DNA of 64,000 nt, taken from assembly GCA_003255065.1 (NCBI GenBank), contig QAOA01006679.1, forward strand, positions 601,320 through 665,319. The letters are read 5' to 3'. Below, piece after piece: positions 36,273 through 48,774 of the stretch; position 1 is the first letter of the stretch, and each line of letters opens with the position of its first letter. Below the pieces are notes generated by a model. That model made no database searches and was not told the origin of the DNA. It saw nothing but the letters and a program-made list of their open reading frames with translations. The stretch comes from Cercis canadensis (taxonomy: Eukaryota; Streptophyta; Magnoliopsida; Fabales; Fabaceae). The translations under genes and the position numbers were made by a program.

Positions 36273-36281
36273 CACCACAAC

Positions 36282-37390
36282 TTTATATCTTTGGGTTGTG
36301 CACATAATTCAATAAGCAGTTGTTGGAGTTAAACGGATACAATTAAGTGCATTAAAATTCAATCCATCACTAGCTAGAAGACATTGTAGTGGAGAACAAA
36401 TCATAACCAGCTTGATGGCCAATAGTAGAAAACTAGAAATGTAGAAACAACTTCTTATGACCATATATATTTGGATATGCATTAAATAATTAAGTAATGG
36501 TGAAATTAATTTAAAGTTTTATATATTTGGCAATATCTTTAAGTTTTAGAAATAAATATATTATTATTGTTTGATTAATTTTTTTAGAAGTTATTTTGTT
36601 TAGTATTAGTTTTTAAGTAATTATTACTTTCTTCTTCATTTTTCTCGTAGATTTATGTTTTCTTAGTTAATTTTGTCTTGAAATTATTCACTAAATAATA
36701 TTTAATATTATAGTTCATTCAAAATCAAATTGTAAAAGAATTAAGTATATATAATAATTAAAGAAAGAAATTAAATTTATGGTAACTAATTAACTCATAT
36801 TGACTTAAACAATCGAAACCCTTTCTTGAGTTGCCAAAGAAATAAAGTATTAATTTGTTTATCTTCGATAATTAATCAATTATATCTTTTAATTTTATAT
36901 TCTAAAAATAATTAGAAATACTAAAATGTAATTTTTTTTTACATCAAAACATTCATGAATTGAAAAGCACACATCAATTTTCAAATAATCACCAAAGAGA
37001 TAATGCATATTTATTTTATCATCCACATTTGTTTACTTTTCTTCCCTAGTAGTATTAAACAACAAAATGTAACAAACTTAATTGATGCTACTTATAGACC
37101 TGTTTAAGGTCCCATCAAGCTATAGTGTACTCAAATTATATTAAGAGAAATCCAATTGAAGAAAGTCCACTCTTACATGAAGCTTAAGAAAAAATGTCTC
37201 CATTCTCACAAACACTAACCTGGCAATTTCAACGGGACGGTATAATTGGCCTTTGGCCCCCCTTTTCAATTCAAAATCCTCAATTTTATTTTTTTGGATT
37301 TTCTTTTTGGCCACAACAAGCAGTCAAAAATATTCAAAGATTATATAAAAAATAATTTTTATATTTTTAATATATAAATTCCTCTGTGCA
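36282..37390. other. Intergenic DNA and presumed STICHEL-like promoter
   Basis: Very AT-rich from 36480 to 37100, then more mixed sequence leading to the CT-rich leader of the STICHEL-like gene. No distinct transposon or gene was identified. Confidence 0.4.
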
Positions 37391-38462
37391 TCAGGGCAAG
37401 CTCTACAAACGGACAACACCGCTTTATTATTGGCAGTGTGTCCTCTGTTTCTCAGAGGTGTCTCTGAGTCAGTCTACAACGGATCTTACCACCCATAATA
37501 CCATACTCCCACCTCTCACACTCTCTCTCCTGCACACTCTATTAGTATTCTCTGCTCTCTTTTGCTGCTGAACTCTCTTTATCTCTCTATGTGTTATGGG
37601 TTGGACTATCGTTTTCTTTGGAAAGAAGCCCTCGTGAAGTACATGTGAAGCTCGCTGAGAGATCTGAGACTTAATGATCGAAACGGGTCACCTTGCTTTT
37701 CTGATTCAGGTGATTGGGGTGCTTCCCTTCTAGCTTTTTCCTCTCCCTTCTCTTTCTTTCTCTTACTTCTCCCTCTTTTGCCCCTTTTAGATGTTACATC
37801 AAGTTCTTTGTACCTCTGCCTCATTAATTCACTGCCATTTTGCTAAGCAATATGATTCTTTTGAGAGGGATTGGTGCTTTGGTAGCACTCGAGCTTTGAG
37901 ATAACTGTTTCTTGCTTTCTTCTGTTCTGTTTTGTTTGCATGTCAAACCCCAGAAGCTAAAGTTTGCATTTTTGCTTCTGATTTTGCTCAGCAGAGCTCA
38001 AATGGTGGTTTAGAGCTGCTTCCTTTGGAGCAGCACTGGAGTCTGGTGCAAAGGTCAACTTTTTGGGCTGTGCTCGACTCAATGGGTTCAAGGAAATTCT
38101 GGGTTTTTTGTATGGAGTTGCTGGTGGGAAGTTTGGGTGGTTAATGATTCCTCTTGAGTAGTGTTCTGTGGTTGAGGAAAATCTTGGGGGCTTGTGGTGT
38201 CACCTTTGTTAATGGGGTAATTGAATATGAGAGTCGTTTCTTTTCCTTTTTTGTATAGGACCCTTTTGGTGATTTGAATTCTTGCATTATTGTGGAATTT
38301 CTGAATAATTAGTGGGGGTTATTATGGGTGCTGAATGATGAGCTTTTGAACTGCCATAATTGTGAAAATTTGGTACAGTTACAGACAAAAGATGCGGTCT
38401 TTTTTGATTTGGTTCCTTAATTTACAAGAGATTCTGCTATCAGAGTTGTTATTGTTCTGATC
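37391..38462 (+). other. Long 5' leader of the STICHEL-like gene
   Basis: CT-rich sequence (for example CTCTCACACTCTCTCTCC near 37515) changes to T-rich, exon-like leader sequence before the start codon at 38463. Several upstream ATGs precede the main start unless introns remove them. A possible leader donor is GATTCAG|GTGATT near 37708. The transcription start is not determined from sequence. Confidence 0.4.
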
Positions 38463-41400
38463 ATGACTAGGGCTGTTCGCAATAGGATACTCAAGGATGC
38501 GAATGGTGACATTAGTGATCATCTACGCAACCACATCCATTTAACTAATTGTATTCACTTGAAGAACCATATGCACAAGAACAGCCCAATACTGGCTAAT
38601 AGGTCACTTATGAGGGACCTTGTTGTGCTGCAGAGGTCACGATCTCTCAGGGACCCTTCTGCAAGTCCTCCATCTTGGCATTCACCTTCTATTGTTGATG
38701 TGCTTTCCAAGAGAGTTGAAAATGATACTATGATTCAGGAGGGAAGAAGGTCAGTAGGCATTGAACGCAGGAAGGAAGGTAGGAGACTATCGGGAACCTC
38801 ACCACCCTTGGTTACTTTAGGTACATCAAAAGTTGCTCCAGGTGAGGTGACTAGGGGGAATGATGGGGTAGCAGCAAGTAGTGAACGTAGTAGCTGGAGT
38901 GGAATAGGGAATGGGAGAAAAGTAGGGAGAGAAGAATCTGGTAGGAAGAGTGACAAACCTGATCTTTTGGGTGTCAATGAAGAGCAACCTCTCAATCATG
39001 ATGGTAAAGATTTGGCTCATGATGTTGTTTCAAGGCACTCTGAATCTAAAGATAGAAAGAGCAAACAAAGGGGGAAGCATGTTCGTGATGTTCAAGTTAA
39101 GACCCTTTCTGAGCAGCCAACTAATGTCCCATTGGATAGTGATGATTTAGCATCTTCCAACATTCATTTTCATGGAAGGTATCCTCGACATGAGAAAACG
39201 ATTGAGCCAGAAGCCAGCATACGTGGTCATTGCAGTGGATTGAATAAGGGGAAAAGGCGTAAGTTCCGAAGTGCAAGAAGAACTCGGGCTGCTACTGTAT
39301 CCAGAGATACTGGTGGAGGTGAGAATGAATTGTCTGTGGCTTCCAACTCATTTGCTCAAGGTTCAGTCCACCATAAATATCACATGGATGAGGCAGATGA
39401 GTATGCAGATGAAAATGTCACTAGAGCTCCCAAAAATGGGTGTGGCATTCCTTGGAATTGGTCCAGAATTCATCACAGAGGTAAAACATTCCTTGACATA
39501 GCTGGAAGAAGTTTCTCTTGTGGTTTATCTGACTCAAGGTTAAAGAAGGGGACCTTGGCTGCCAATGGAAGAAATATTTCTGACATGCCTGTGGCGTCTG
39601 ACCACTCCAGCTCGTCTACCAAGTCTGATGCAGAGGCACTGCCTTTACTAGTTGAGGCATCTGGATCTTATGGAAGCAGTGAAAATGCTTGTTGGGGGCA
39701 TGACTATTCTGGGGAACTTGGTATTTTTGCCGATAACTTGTTCAAGAATGATGTTGATTCTGACCTCGCTTCTGAAGCTAGATCGGGTGATCAGCACAAG
39801 TTGAGAGGGAATCGCCATAGCAGGCATCAAAGCTTAACACAAAAATACATGCCACGAACCTTCAGAGATATGGTTGGACAGAATTTGGTGGCACAAGCTC
39901 TTTCAAATGCAGTCATGAGAAGGAAAGTTGGGTTGTTATATGTGTTTTATGGACCTCATGGCACTGGAAAAACTTCCTGTGCTCGCATATTTGCCAGAGC
40001 TTTAAATTGCCAGGCTTTAGAACATCCAAAACCTTGTGGCTTTTGCAATTCTTGCGTTGCACATGATATGGGTAAGAGTAGAAGTATAAGGGAAGTTGGT
40101 CCAGTCAGTAATTTTGACTTTGAGAGCATCATGGATCTACTTGACAATATGATTGTTTCCCAGCTTCCATCACAATACAGAGTGTTTATTTTCGATGACT
40201 GTGATTCTCTATCAGCTGATTGCTGGAGTGCTATATCAAAGGTCATTGATCGAGCACCTAGACGTCTGGTTTTTATCCTTGTCAGTTCGAGTCTTGATGT
40301 ATTGCCTCATATAATAATATCCAGGTGTCAGAAATTCTTTTTTCCAAAGCTGAAGGATGCAGATATTATTTATACATTGCAGTGGATTGCAACCAAAGAA
40401 GGTCTAGAAATAGATAAGGATGCCCTGAAACTCATTGCATCAAGATCAGATGGTTCATTGAGAGATGCTGAGATGACCCTTGAACAATTGAGCTTGCTTG
40501 GTCAGAGAATATCTGTTCCTCTAGTTCAGGAATTGGTAAGTTATATCCTAATTAATTTGTTTCTGTTGTCACTGCCTCTTCCATATGCCTCTACTTGTTG
40601 TGCTACTGATAAAATCTTCTTGCTACCAGCTGCCAAATTTATGTTGCTTATTAAATATAACTCCAATTATGGTAATGTGGAGAGGTCTGCCATAATTTTC
40701 ATCTAAGCTACCTTGCGTTTTGAATTATGCATGATGTTGATTTGAATTGGGAATATAGAGCATTGATAGTTGTATCAAGCATGCTTTCGGACAGTAGATA
40801 AGTGTACCACAAGGCTGCTGTTACTCTTCTCTTTTTTTTTTTTTTTTTTTCNCCCTTGTTGCTTGTTTGATGACTTTATAACTGCAATATAATTTCCTAT
40901 GATGGTTAGATCTTTCACAAGGTTCAATAGACTCAAATCAAGTGTATTTGAGCTCTTTACAGGCTTTTTTTTTTTTTTTATTCTACTATTAACAATTTCT
41001 GTCTTATTCAGAACTGTGTCATCTGTGATGATAGTTGTTAGATGCTTAGACCCTCACACCCTTCTCTGGCCTGGTAGGAATCCTTCATCTTTTGACAATT
41101 GCAATAGGGCATTGGTTGGAATTTAACTATTTAATAAAGATATTAGGATATTAGATGACTGGGCTAAGTAATAGTCTATGATAGCTGCAAACTTGTGCGA
41201 GATAGTAGGAAATTGATATTTATTTGTTTGTATGCTAATGAAGACATGGAGCAAAAATGGCACACACCTTGCGTAGTCTTTTTCATTTCTTAAGTGTAGT
41301 GACTACTATGGGATGTTAACATTTTGTATCTTTTGGGATGTGGAAGGGGGTTGGGAGAGACAGAGATGATGAATCAGATTGGTTATATGTAGGAATGGTA

Positions 41401-44400
41401 GTAGGGTTTTTGGTTTTTTGTTGGGGGAAAGAAAGGGGGGGTTACTTTAGTTAGTGGCTGTGTTTCCAATCTGTCTTTTTACTCCTTTGTTATATTCCTG
41501 GTGTCTGGCTTGTGTGCATTGCTTATCTACTATGATCGCATCTTGATATTATTGCTGGAATTGCTAAGGTTAAATCCTTTTTTCAGGTAGGGCTTATCTC
41601 TGATGAGAAATTGGTCGATCTGCTTGATTTGGCATTATCTGCAGACACAGTTAATACTGTGAAGAATTTGAGAGTAATCATGGAAACTGGTGTAGAGCCA
41701 TTAGCTTTAATGTCACAGCTTGCTACAGTAATTACTGATATACTTGCTGGGACTTACGATTTCACAAAAGATAGGCGAAGAAGGAAGTTCTTTCGGAGAC
41801 AGCCATGTGAGTCGAAAGAATATCTTCTTTATAAATAGTTTACCAAGACATTGCAAATTGAGGCAACACTATCATGTTAGTTGTCATGTTTAATGCTTCA
41901 TTTGTTCTAGTCCTCATAATTTTTTCAGCATCTTTCCAATGAAGTTTTTGACCAGAGTTGACTGTCCTGCTGAAATTTTTTTTCTAGTCTCAAGTCATTC
42001 CAGATTTCTAGTTTTACACCTCTGCAAATTGGTGTTCAGTGTCTTTTGTTATCATCCTTTCACAAATTGATAATCACAATTTATGTATCAGTATCCAAAG
42101 GGGACATGGAAAAGCTACGCCAAGCTCTGAAAACTTTATCTGAGGCTGAGAAGCAGTTGCGAATGTCTAATGACAAACTAACATGGCTGACAGCTGCGTT
42201 GCTTCAACTTGCTCCTGACCAGCAATATATGTTGCCTACTTCGTCTGATGTTAGTTTCAATCATAGTCCATTAGCATTAAACAATGCAGATGTGAGAGAA
42301 GCAGCCAGAAGAACTAACAATCATGTTGAAATTCCTAAAAAAGAGAGACGTTTGTCAATGGATGCTAGAATAGAAAATCTCCATGCTGGAAGTTCCGCTG
42401 ATGCTATGGCAAAGGGTGTTAGTTCAGAGAGAAAAAGGCATGCTGGGGCTGGTGTTGCTCCTCAACTGACATCTTCACATGTTACCGATATGTCTAGGAT
42501 GAATGACAGGCAGATTTTTGGTAAAAGTCGTAAAGGAATTGAAGATATATGGTTAGAGGTGCTTGAGAGGATTCAAGTTACTGGTCTGAAAGAGTTTTTA
42601 TATCAAGAAGGAAAGCTGATCTCAGTTAGTTTTGGTGCAGGTGAATTCCTGATCATGCTTATTCACGTGTCCAATTGATTTATGTAGTAATATGGTTAAA
42701 TATCTTTTCCCCCGCAATGTCATATTCAATGTTAACATCACAATGCATATCAGATTGAGAATCTGGGATAAACTGGTTCTTGTAATATCAATTGAACTAA
42801 ATGTAATATTAACTAAAGGTCTTTTCATGGCCAAAAAAGAAAAAAAAAAAAAANNNNNNNNNNNNNNNNNNNNNNNNNNNNNNNNNNNNNNNNNNNNNNN
42901 NNNNNNNNNNNNNNNNNNNNNNNNNNNNNNNNNNNNNNNNNNNNNNNNNNNNNNNNNNNNNNNNNNNNNNNNNNNNNNNNNNNNNNNNNNNNNNNNNNNN
43001 NNNNNNNNNNNNNNNNNNNNNNNNNNNNNNNNNNNNNNTGTTGCTCCTCAACTGACATCTTCACATGTTACCGATATGACTAGGATGAATGACAGGCAGA
43101 TTTTTGGTAAAAGTCGTAAAGGAATTGAAGAAATATGGTTAGAGGTGCTTGAGAGGATTCAGGTTACTGGTCTGAAAGTTTTTATATCAAGAAGGAAAGC
43201 TGATCTCAGTTAGTTTTGGTGCAGGTGAATTCCTGATCATGCTTATTCACATGTCCAATTGATTTATGTAGTAATACGGTTAAATATCTTTCCCCCCGCA
43301 ATGTCTATTCAATGTTAACATCACAATGCATATCAGATTGAGAGTCAGGGATAAACTGGATCTTGTAATATCAATTGAACTAAATGTAATATTAACTAAA
43401 GGTCATTTCATGGCCAAAAAAGAAAAAAAAAAAACTAAAGGTCCTTTTATTGTAGTGCATTGTAAGTGTAGACTTGGTTTCCATAGCTTTGTCTAAGGTT
43501 TTAGAGTTTATGATGAAGTTGAGAGTATGCTGTCACTCCTCCGTGATCTCAGATTTTCATTTGCTTCCAAAGTTGCAATTGAAAGTTCATTGATGTACAC
43601 TAGAGACCTTTGTATTACTTCTTTTTGCTTCTTGCTTAATTTGGTTTTACTGGTGTTGCTGTTGTTATTATGGGAGTGTTGTTTTTATGTCTTAACAACT
43701 TGCTTTTTCATATCAGCTTTACCCATTGATAATTTCTATTCATCTGATTGTAATGTGTTAGTTTATTCTGCAGCCCCAACTGTGCAGCTTATGTTTAGTT
43801 CCCAACTGACCAAATCCACTGCTGAGAAGTTCAGAGGCCACATCTTACAAGCATTTGAGTCCATCCTTGGATCTTCTGTGACAATAGAAATTAGATGTGA
43901 GTCAAATAAAGATGCAGGATCAGGATCTCAACTGCCCCTTATCTTGCCTGCTACTAAAGATAGTTCGTCTCAGATTAGAGACTTAAGTGGAGCTGGCGCT
44001 GAAGCTCATACTTTGCACCCTGATTCTGTCGAAAAGAGAGGGGGTGAAATAGTAGAAGAAGCAGAGTCTCCCAGGCAGTGCAATCCTAATGAGCAGCAGG
44101 TTGATGTTCATACAGCATCTACTGCCCACAAAAAGCCAACTGTGGCGTCACACCCAGATAGAAGAAATCTCAGGGGACAAAGTCAGAGTCAGAGTCTTGT
44201 GAGAAGTAAGGTATCCCTTGCTCATGTAATCCAGCAGGCTGAAGGATGTACACAGCGAAGTGGGTGGTCGAAACGCAAAGCAGTTTCTATTGCTGAAAAG
44301 CTTGAACAAGAGAATCTGTATGTATTAGCTTTCCATACTTTCCTCTTTTAACCTATACTATAGTTGTAGAGGAATAGTGGCTCATAGGTTGAAATTCAAG

Positions 44401-45924
44401 GGAAATAAGGGGATAGAGGTTTCAAATAAATATTGTATTTCCATTTATAACTTAACCTAGGTGGTCAGTAACATGTTGCTGGACAAAAGGACAACTATAT
44501 TTCACATTTGGTTACTGAATTGGAATTTCTAGTTGATATATGTTTTCAAATACCATATTTTGGTAGGCGGAATGAATCGTTAATACATAGGCTTGGTGTT
44601 GTTTGCCTGCATAAATGAATAATTAAGATAATAATTGGGGTTTTTTCCCCCCCATTATTATAGGAGTGTAAGATATTAAATATGAGATGTTGGTGTGATT
44701 ATTTTTGAATATTCAACTATGAATGTTTTCCTGTTTCAGCATGTAACGTGTATGTTAGAACTAAATATTAACTTTTAAAATTATTTGACTTCTTAGGAGA
44801 CTGGAGCCTAGGTCAAGAGGCTTACTATGCTGGAAAGCATCAAGAGTAACCCGTCGAAAGGTAATGCATTTTACTAGGATCCTAAAAATTCACTGTTGGA
44901 GTGCATAGAAGTTTAAAAGTACATTCCCTGACCAGCTTAAGAACTGGATTTTCAATATTTTCTTTTCTTAATATAACTCCTGACTATTTTCTTTTCCTTT
45001 TTGTTTATGATAAAATTTTCCCAAGGCATTAGTTTTGCTCTGTAATTCCCCTCATTATGCTATTTTCTGTGCTATAACTTGAAGTGTCATATAGCAATTG
45101 TAACTCCGCTTTTTATGAATCATTCTTCTAACATCACTCAATTGTAACTGTTCCTATTAATTTGTGGATAGTTGGGGTCTATTTCTAAATAAGATCTGGT
45201 CATTTGGAGCTTAGTTAACCAGTAAATATTTTACTGGCTGTCTGCTTACTACTTTATAAACTATAAATAGATGTACTCTGTAGCTTGATTTAGCATTGCT
45301 CTGGAGGTGGCTTGGTATAAATAATATGTTGATGTTCTGCACACATTTATTTTTGGAACCAATCATGATCCTTGCCAACTTTTTAGCCTCTGCATAATAT
45401 GAACTTCAGTTGGCTAACACTTGCAGCCCACCTTGTTAGTATTGCCAGTGGCTCGTGGTCGGCTATTAGTTTGCAAGAACTCACTATTTTCTCTTTATTG
45501 TTATAATTCTCAATGCTGATTGCTTATGTATAATTTCATCACCTTCCGGAATATATTATATGTGCATTTTGGGTAGCAATTGTTCCCTTTGATGTTATTC
45601 AGCGAGTTAGAGTAAATAAAGCAAAACTAAAGTAGCCACATTAAGAATATTTGCTGGGATGACTTTGTGTCTGTGTTTAAGTACATGTTCATTTATTATA
45701 TAAATTATAATTCTGTTTATACCTGGAAAAGTTGTTGGTGTATACATACTATTTCCATGAAATTCTTAGTTTTCCAAATTTTGCTTTGATGTTTGATAAA
45801 ATATTAATGATGCATTCCATTGTATTTTCAGCTTTCACGATTGAAAATTCGGACCCGAAAACCACATGCGTTGCTGAACCTTGTCTCATGTGGGAAATGT
45901 CTCTCTACAAAATCTCCAAGGTAG
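38463..45924 (+). CDS. STI: STICHEL-like protein (DNA polymerase III gamma/tau-like AAA ATPase)
   Basis: Six coding exons with matching phases: 38463-40535, 41587-41806, 42092-42640, 43774-44317, 44797-44860 and 45832-45924, giving 1180 residues. The start MTRAVRNRILKDANGDISDH and the block LVVLQRSRSLRDPSASPPSW mark plant STICHEL-like 3/4 proteins. A disordered, charged region precedes the clamp-loader core: KYMPRTFRDMVGQNLVAQAL, Walker A GPHGTGKT (497-504), a zinc site of four cysteines (516, 525, 528, 531), Walker B IFDDCD (~576-581) and the SRC motif after sensor 1. A predicted coiled coil follows (GDMEKLRQALKTLSEAEKQL). STICHEL regulates trichome branching in Arabidopsis; STI-like paralogues are less defined. 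The ending is SCGKCLSTKSPR. Intron 3 contains an assembly gap and a second copy of exon 3. The symbol denotes the family, not the exact orthologue. Confidence 0.93.
42453..43434 (+). repeat. Duplicated STICHEL-like exon 3/intron 3 segment around a gap
   Basis: The segment 42453-42853 is repeated at 43039-43434, separated by 185 N (42854-43038). The copies differ by a few percent (scattered substitutions and a 2-base deletion in CTGAAAG|TTTTTATATC of copy 2 that would break the frame). Copy 1 splices correctly to exon 4. The second copy therefore looks like an allelic or overlapping contig end placed in series, not an extra exon. Confidence 0.8.
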
Positions 45925-46662
45925 TTTTGGGAAGATTTCGAAGGTTCATTCAGTAGCCAATTTGTATTTGCCTGTATTTAGGCTATTCTCTGATGTGTAA
46001 TAGGCCAATTCTTACAATTAAAGCTTTTTTTTTTTTTTTTTGTTTATTAAATTCAATAAATGTATCATGTTATATATCTGATTCAGAAAATGTAGGAAAA
46101 TAGTTAAAATAGTAAATTCCAATCTAGTGATATCATATATTTTTGCTTTTTAGCAGTAAATATGTTGTAGAGAATCCAATAACAATTTGCCGCTTTGTCC
46201 ATTTTATACTTTTAAGAAAATTGATTATGGAGTAGCTGAAGGTATTAGATTGCCATCTCAGTTGGAGGCTTCGAAAGTGACAATTTAGGTTGGTGTCCTT
46301 AATGCAAGAAATGGACGGGCATGGCCTTGTGTTTATTCTGCTAGAAAATGATGGATTCAATGATACATTTTGAATCATAAGGTGATACATGAATCATACC
46401 AAAATCAAGGGAAATTGAAGTTTACCACATAGAAAATCCTTAGAACTGGCATCAATTCCAGTTCCTTGATAATAACTTTATTTGATTAATAGTTGAATTG
46501 AACATACATTCACCAATTTCCAAATTGAAATGATTGAAGGGTTAACTATTAGTAACTAGAGAAGGTACCCCACCTAGAAACACTGAAACAGCACATGCAT
46601 ATCGAATCTCAAGACACATAAATAGCTAGTGATAGTGCCACAAAATGCCACAATATTGAAGA
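45925..46662. other. STICHEL-like 3' UTR and intergenic DNA
   Basis: 3' UTR directly after the stop at 45924, with AATTAAAGC near 46015 as a possible poly(A) signal before a T-run. The remaining ~600 bp to the phytocyanin fragment shows no gene. Confidence 0.45.
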
Positions 46663-46980
46663 TTAATGAAATCCTCTAAACAGCTTCCTGGGCACCCATT
46701 GACTGTAATGGGACCAAGGCAAAGGTGAAGGTGCAGGTGGGTAAGATGGTGGTAAGGATGGAGCCAGTGTTTGAGGTAGCACATTGATAACAAGCTTTTG
46801 CCAATTTGCGCAGTCATCGCTCACACCACTTATATACCATTTTCTGCCTGGAGTTGCCAATTCAATTGTGTCCTCTCCACTAGTCAATCCTTGAGTTCCT
46901 GCAGGAACTGCACAGTTTTTGAAGTCTGTTCCATTCACTTTGACCACATTGTGCTTTCCAGTAGGATACTTGAATACTGC
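46663..46980 (-). pseudogene. Phytocyanin-like exon without copper ligands, first exon missing
   Basis: Encodes the second-exon half of a plant cupredoxin: VFKYPTGKHNVVKVNGTDFK, then TQGLTSGEDTIELATPGRKW and YISGVSDDCANWQKLVINVL. It begins at an acceptor (TTTTGCAG|TATTC) at 46981. Plastocyanin-like folds of this family bind copper through His, Cys, His and Met/Gln in a YxCxVxxHCxxGQK motif; here Cys is Ser and the second His is Asp, so type I copper binding is lost, as in early nodulin-like proteins. A Pro-rich stretch (APSLPPSYPPAPSPLPW) follows, but the usual hydrophobic GPI-signal tail is absent in this frame. The first exon (signal peptide and N-terminal half) was not found in the next ~1 kb upstream. 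A fragment is the likeliest reading. Confidence 0.7.
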
Positions 46981-46998
46981 AAAATTGGTCATCAATAA

Positions 46999-48068
46999 AT
47001 GAATGCTTACTTAGTTTTTGTCATAAAGTACAATTAAGTTCGTTATGTAAGACACTGAGAATTCTAGAAACAAATAAATATGAGAAAATATCTGTAAGCA
47101 ATAATTAAGTTGGTTATATATCTATATATATATATATTGGAAATCCGATTTCAATGTTGCACGAGTTCAAAACTTCAACATGTTTGATGTTAAAAAAGTA
47201 TTTTCGAATTATAGATTATTAGGTTCGTTTATATATATGTATATATTTTCATGATCAATGCATATAAGAAGGTATTTGGTAGNTTTATTTTCTCCAACTT
47301 TTACCTGCAATGGAATTATAATTTGATAATTGCTTGTAATTAATATAAATATATACTAATTTTTTTATTTATAAGAAAAGAGTGCTTAATAATGCATAAG
47401 TTGTGTTATGCTCTCGAAAGGACGTAATTGAAACTTTTGAAAATTTTTCATTATGTAGCATCAAATTTCAATATGTGGTTGTGGTGGTAAATGCAACTTA
47501 TTTTAAATAAAATATTAAAAATATAATAATAATATTTTCCTACGATGTCTAAAACGACTGTAACAACTGCTAACAGACAAAACTTTGTAGGCAAATAAAG
47601 GAAAAATGTTATGCGGCCTCCGAAGCAATCAAAGTAACATCACACAATTTGTTGTCCAAGAGCTGGTCATTTCTGAGTTTCGAAAGTCGCTACTTTGATT
47701 TCTGCGAGGAGGTACATGTAACGTAGGGCCATTGGTGAAGATAACTTCATTTGCTATATATATATCGTCTGTGCTTTACCCTGTTTTTATTCTTCTTGCA
47801 GCTATGAGTTGCAAATTGGTGTTCTAACTGTTTCACAGACGCAAGGCAAGGCAAACCCAATTCAATTTATGCCTGGTAAATCCCAATATTAATTTATAAC
47901 TGATTTCTGTTTTAATTTATGCATTGATTAACCTCTAATACTGCACTCGTTTCTGTTTCTATATTCGTACAAGTACCGAAACTGAAAGAAAAAGAGTAAG
48001 ACAAAGACAAGAAATAAAAACCAACGAAGGAATAGAGCAGGGACTGGTTCTTTCAACAGCAGCGAAAT
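46999..48068. other. Intergenic DNA upstream of the NLR-like cluster
   Basis: AT-rich sequence with an N at 47283. A possible leader exon for the first NLR-like unit lies near 47804-47879 with a donor TGCCTG|GTAAAT, but it has no start codon in the right frame. No other gene was seen. Confidence 0.4.
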
Positions 48069-48071
48069 TTG

Positions 48072-48774
48072 CAGGGTACACATTCACGTGTTGATCCTCA
48101 GTTAGATTGCCGTTTTTCCAACAAACACAAAATATGGACATGCCTAAGAAAACGTGTCAAGGTTTTGACTGAGGATGACAGGGACTCAAAAAGGAGGCGT
48201 TCATTATTAGCATTATCAGCATTACAGCTGGCCGGGAGCAGAAATTCAACTCGGCTTGAGCTTTTCCAACACAGAATAATGTCACTCTTGAATGGAATAA
48301 TGGAGGCATTAACAGATGATAATATCAATGTGATCGGAGTGTATGGATATAAAAATAATAGTTTTTTGGCCAGTCTATTACAAACTGTCTCAAGGAGAGC
48401 TAAAAGGGACAACTTGTTTCATGTGGTTTCGGTGATAAGTGTAATGAAAAGGCCAAACTTGAGAATCATTCAAGAAGAAATTGCGGACGTGTTAAGTTTC
48501 AACTTTCAACGTGAAGAAGTGAAGACTACATTTTGTTTTTCAGCTAAACATAGATGAAAATATTGTAGCTGAAAGAGCTAGACAACTATGTGATCGGATA
48601 AAGAGAGAGCCAAAAATTCTTGTAATCTTACGTGATCTTCAGGCGGCACTTGATTGGGCCAAACTAGGAATCCCATGTGATGATTGTCACAAAGGTTGCC
48701 AAGTGATACTGACGTCTCAGAGCGAAGAGATACTTTCCAACCACATGAGTACTCAAGAGAATCTCAATCTCTGA
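48072..48774 (+). pseudogene. Truncated NB-ARC (RPS5-type NLR) unit A, frame broken
   Basis: Encodes the start of an RPS5-type NB-ARC domain: RIMSLLNGIMEALTDDNINV then IGVYGYKNNSFLASLLQTVS, RRAKRDNLFHVVSVISVMKR, IIQEEIADVLSFNF. The canonical P-loop GMGGVGKT is replaced at equal length by GYKNNSFL. The frame ends at 48557; the adjoining frame continues from ~48541 with NIVAERARQLCDRIKREPKI, LVILRDLQAALDWAKLGIPC and VILTSQSEEILSNHM to a stop at 48772-48774. The Walker B position reads LRDLQ instead of LDDIW. No ARC1/ARC2, MHD or LRR follows. The two frames are separated by a 25-base GT..AG stretch, too short for a plant intron. The first in-frame ATG is at 48279. Upstream residues (KIWTCLRKRVKVLTEDDRDS) are basic and unrecognised. 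Confidence 0.7.

Noticed and set aside
37932-38144. 70-codon ORF as an upstream peptide of the STICHEL-like gene
   Set aside because: The frame does not begin with ATG and leader splicing is unknown, so no uORF can be claimed.
43039-43219. Second copy of STICHEL-like exon 3 as an additional exon
   Set aside because: It lies directly after an N gap, carries a frame-breaking deletion and duplicates intron sequence as well.
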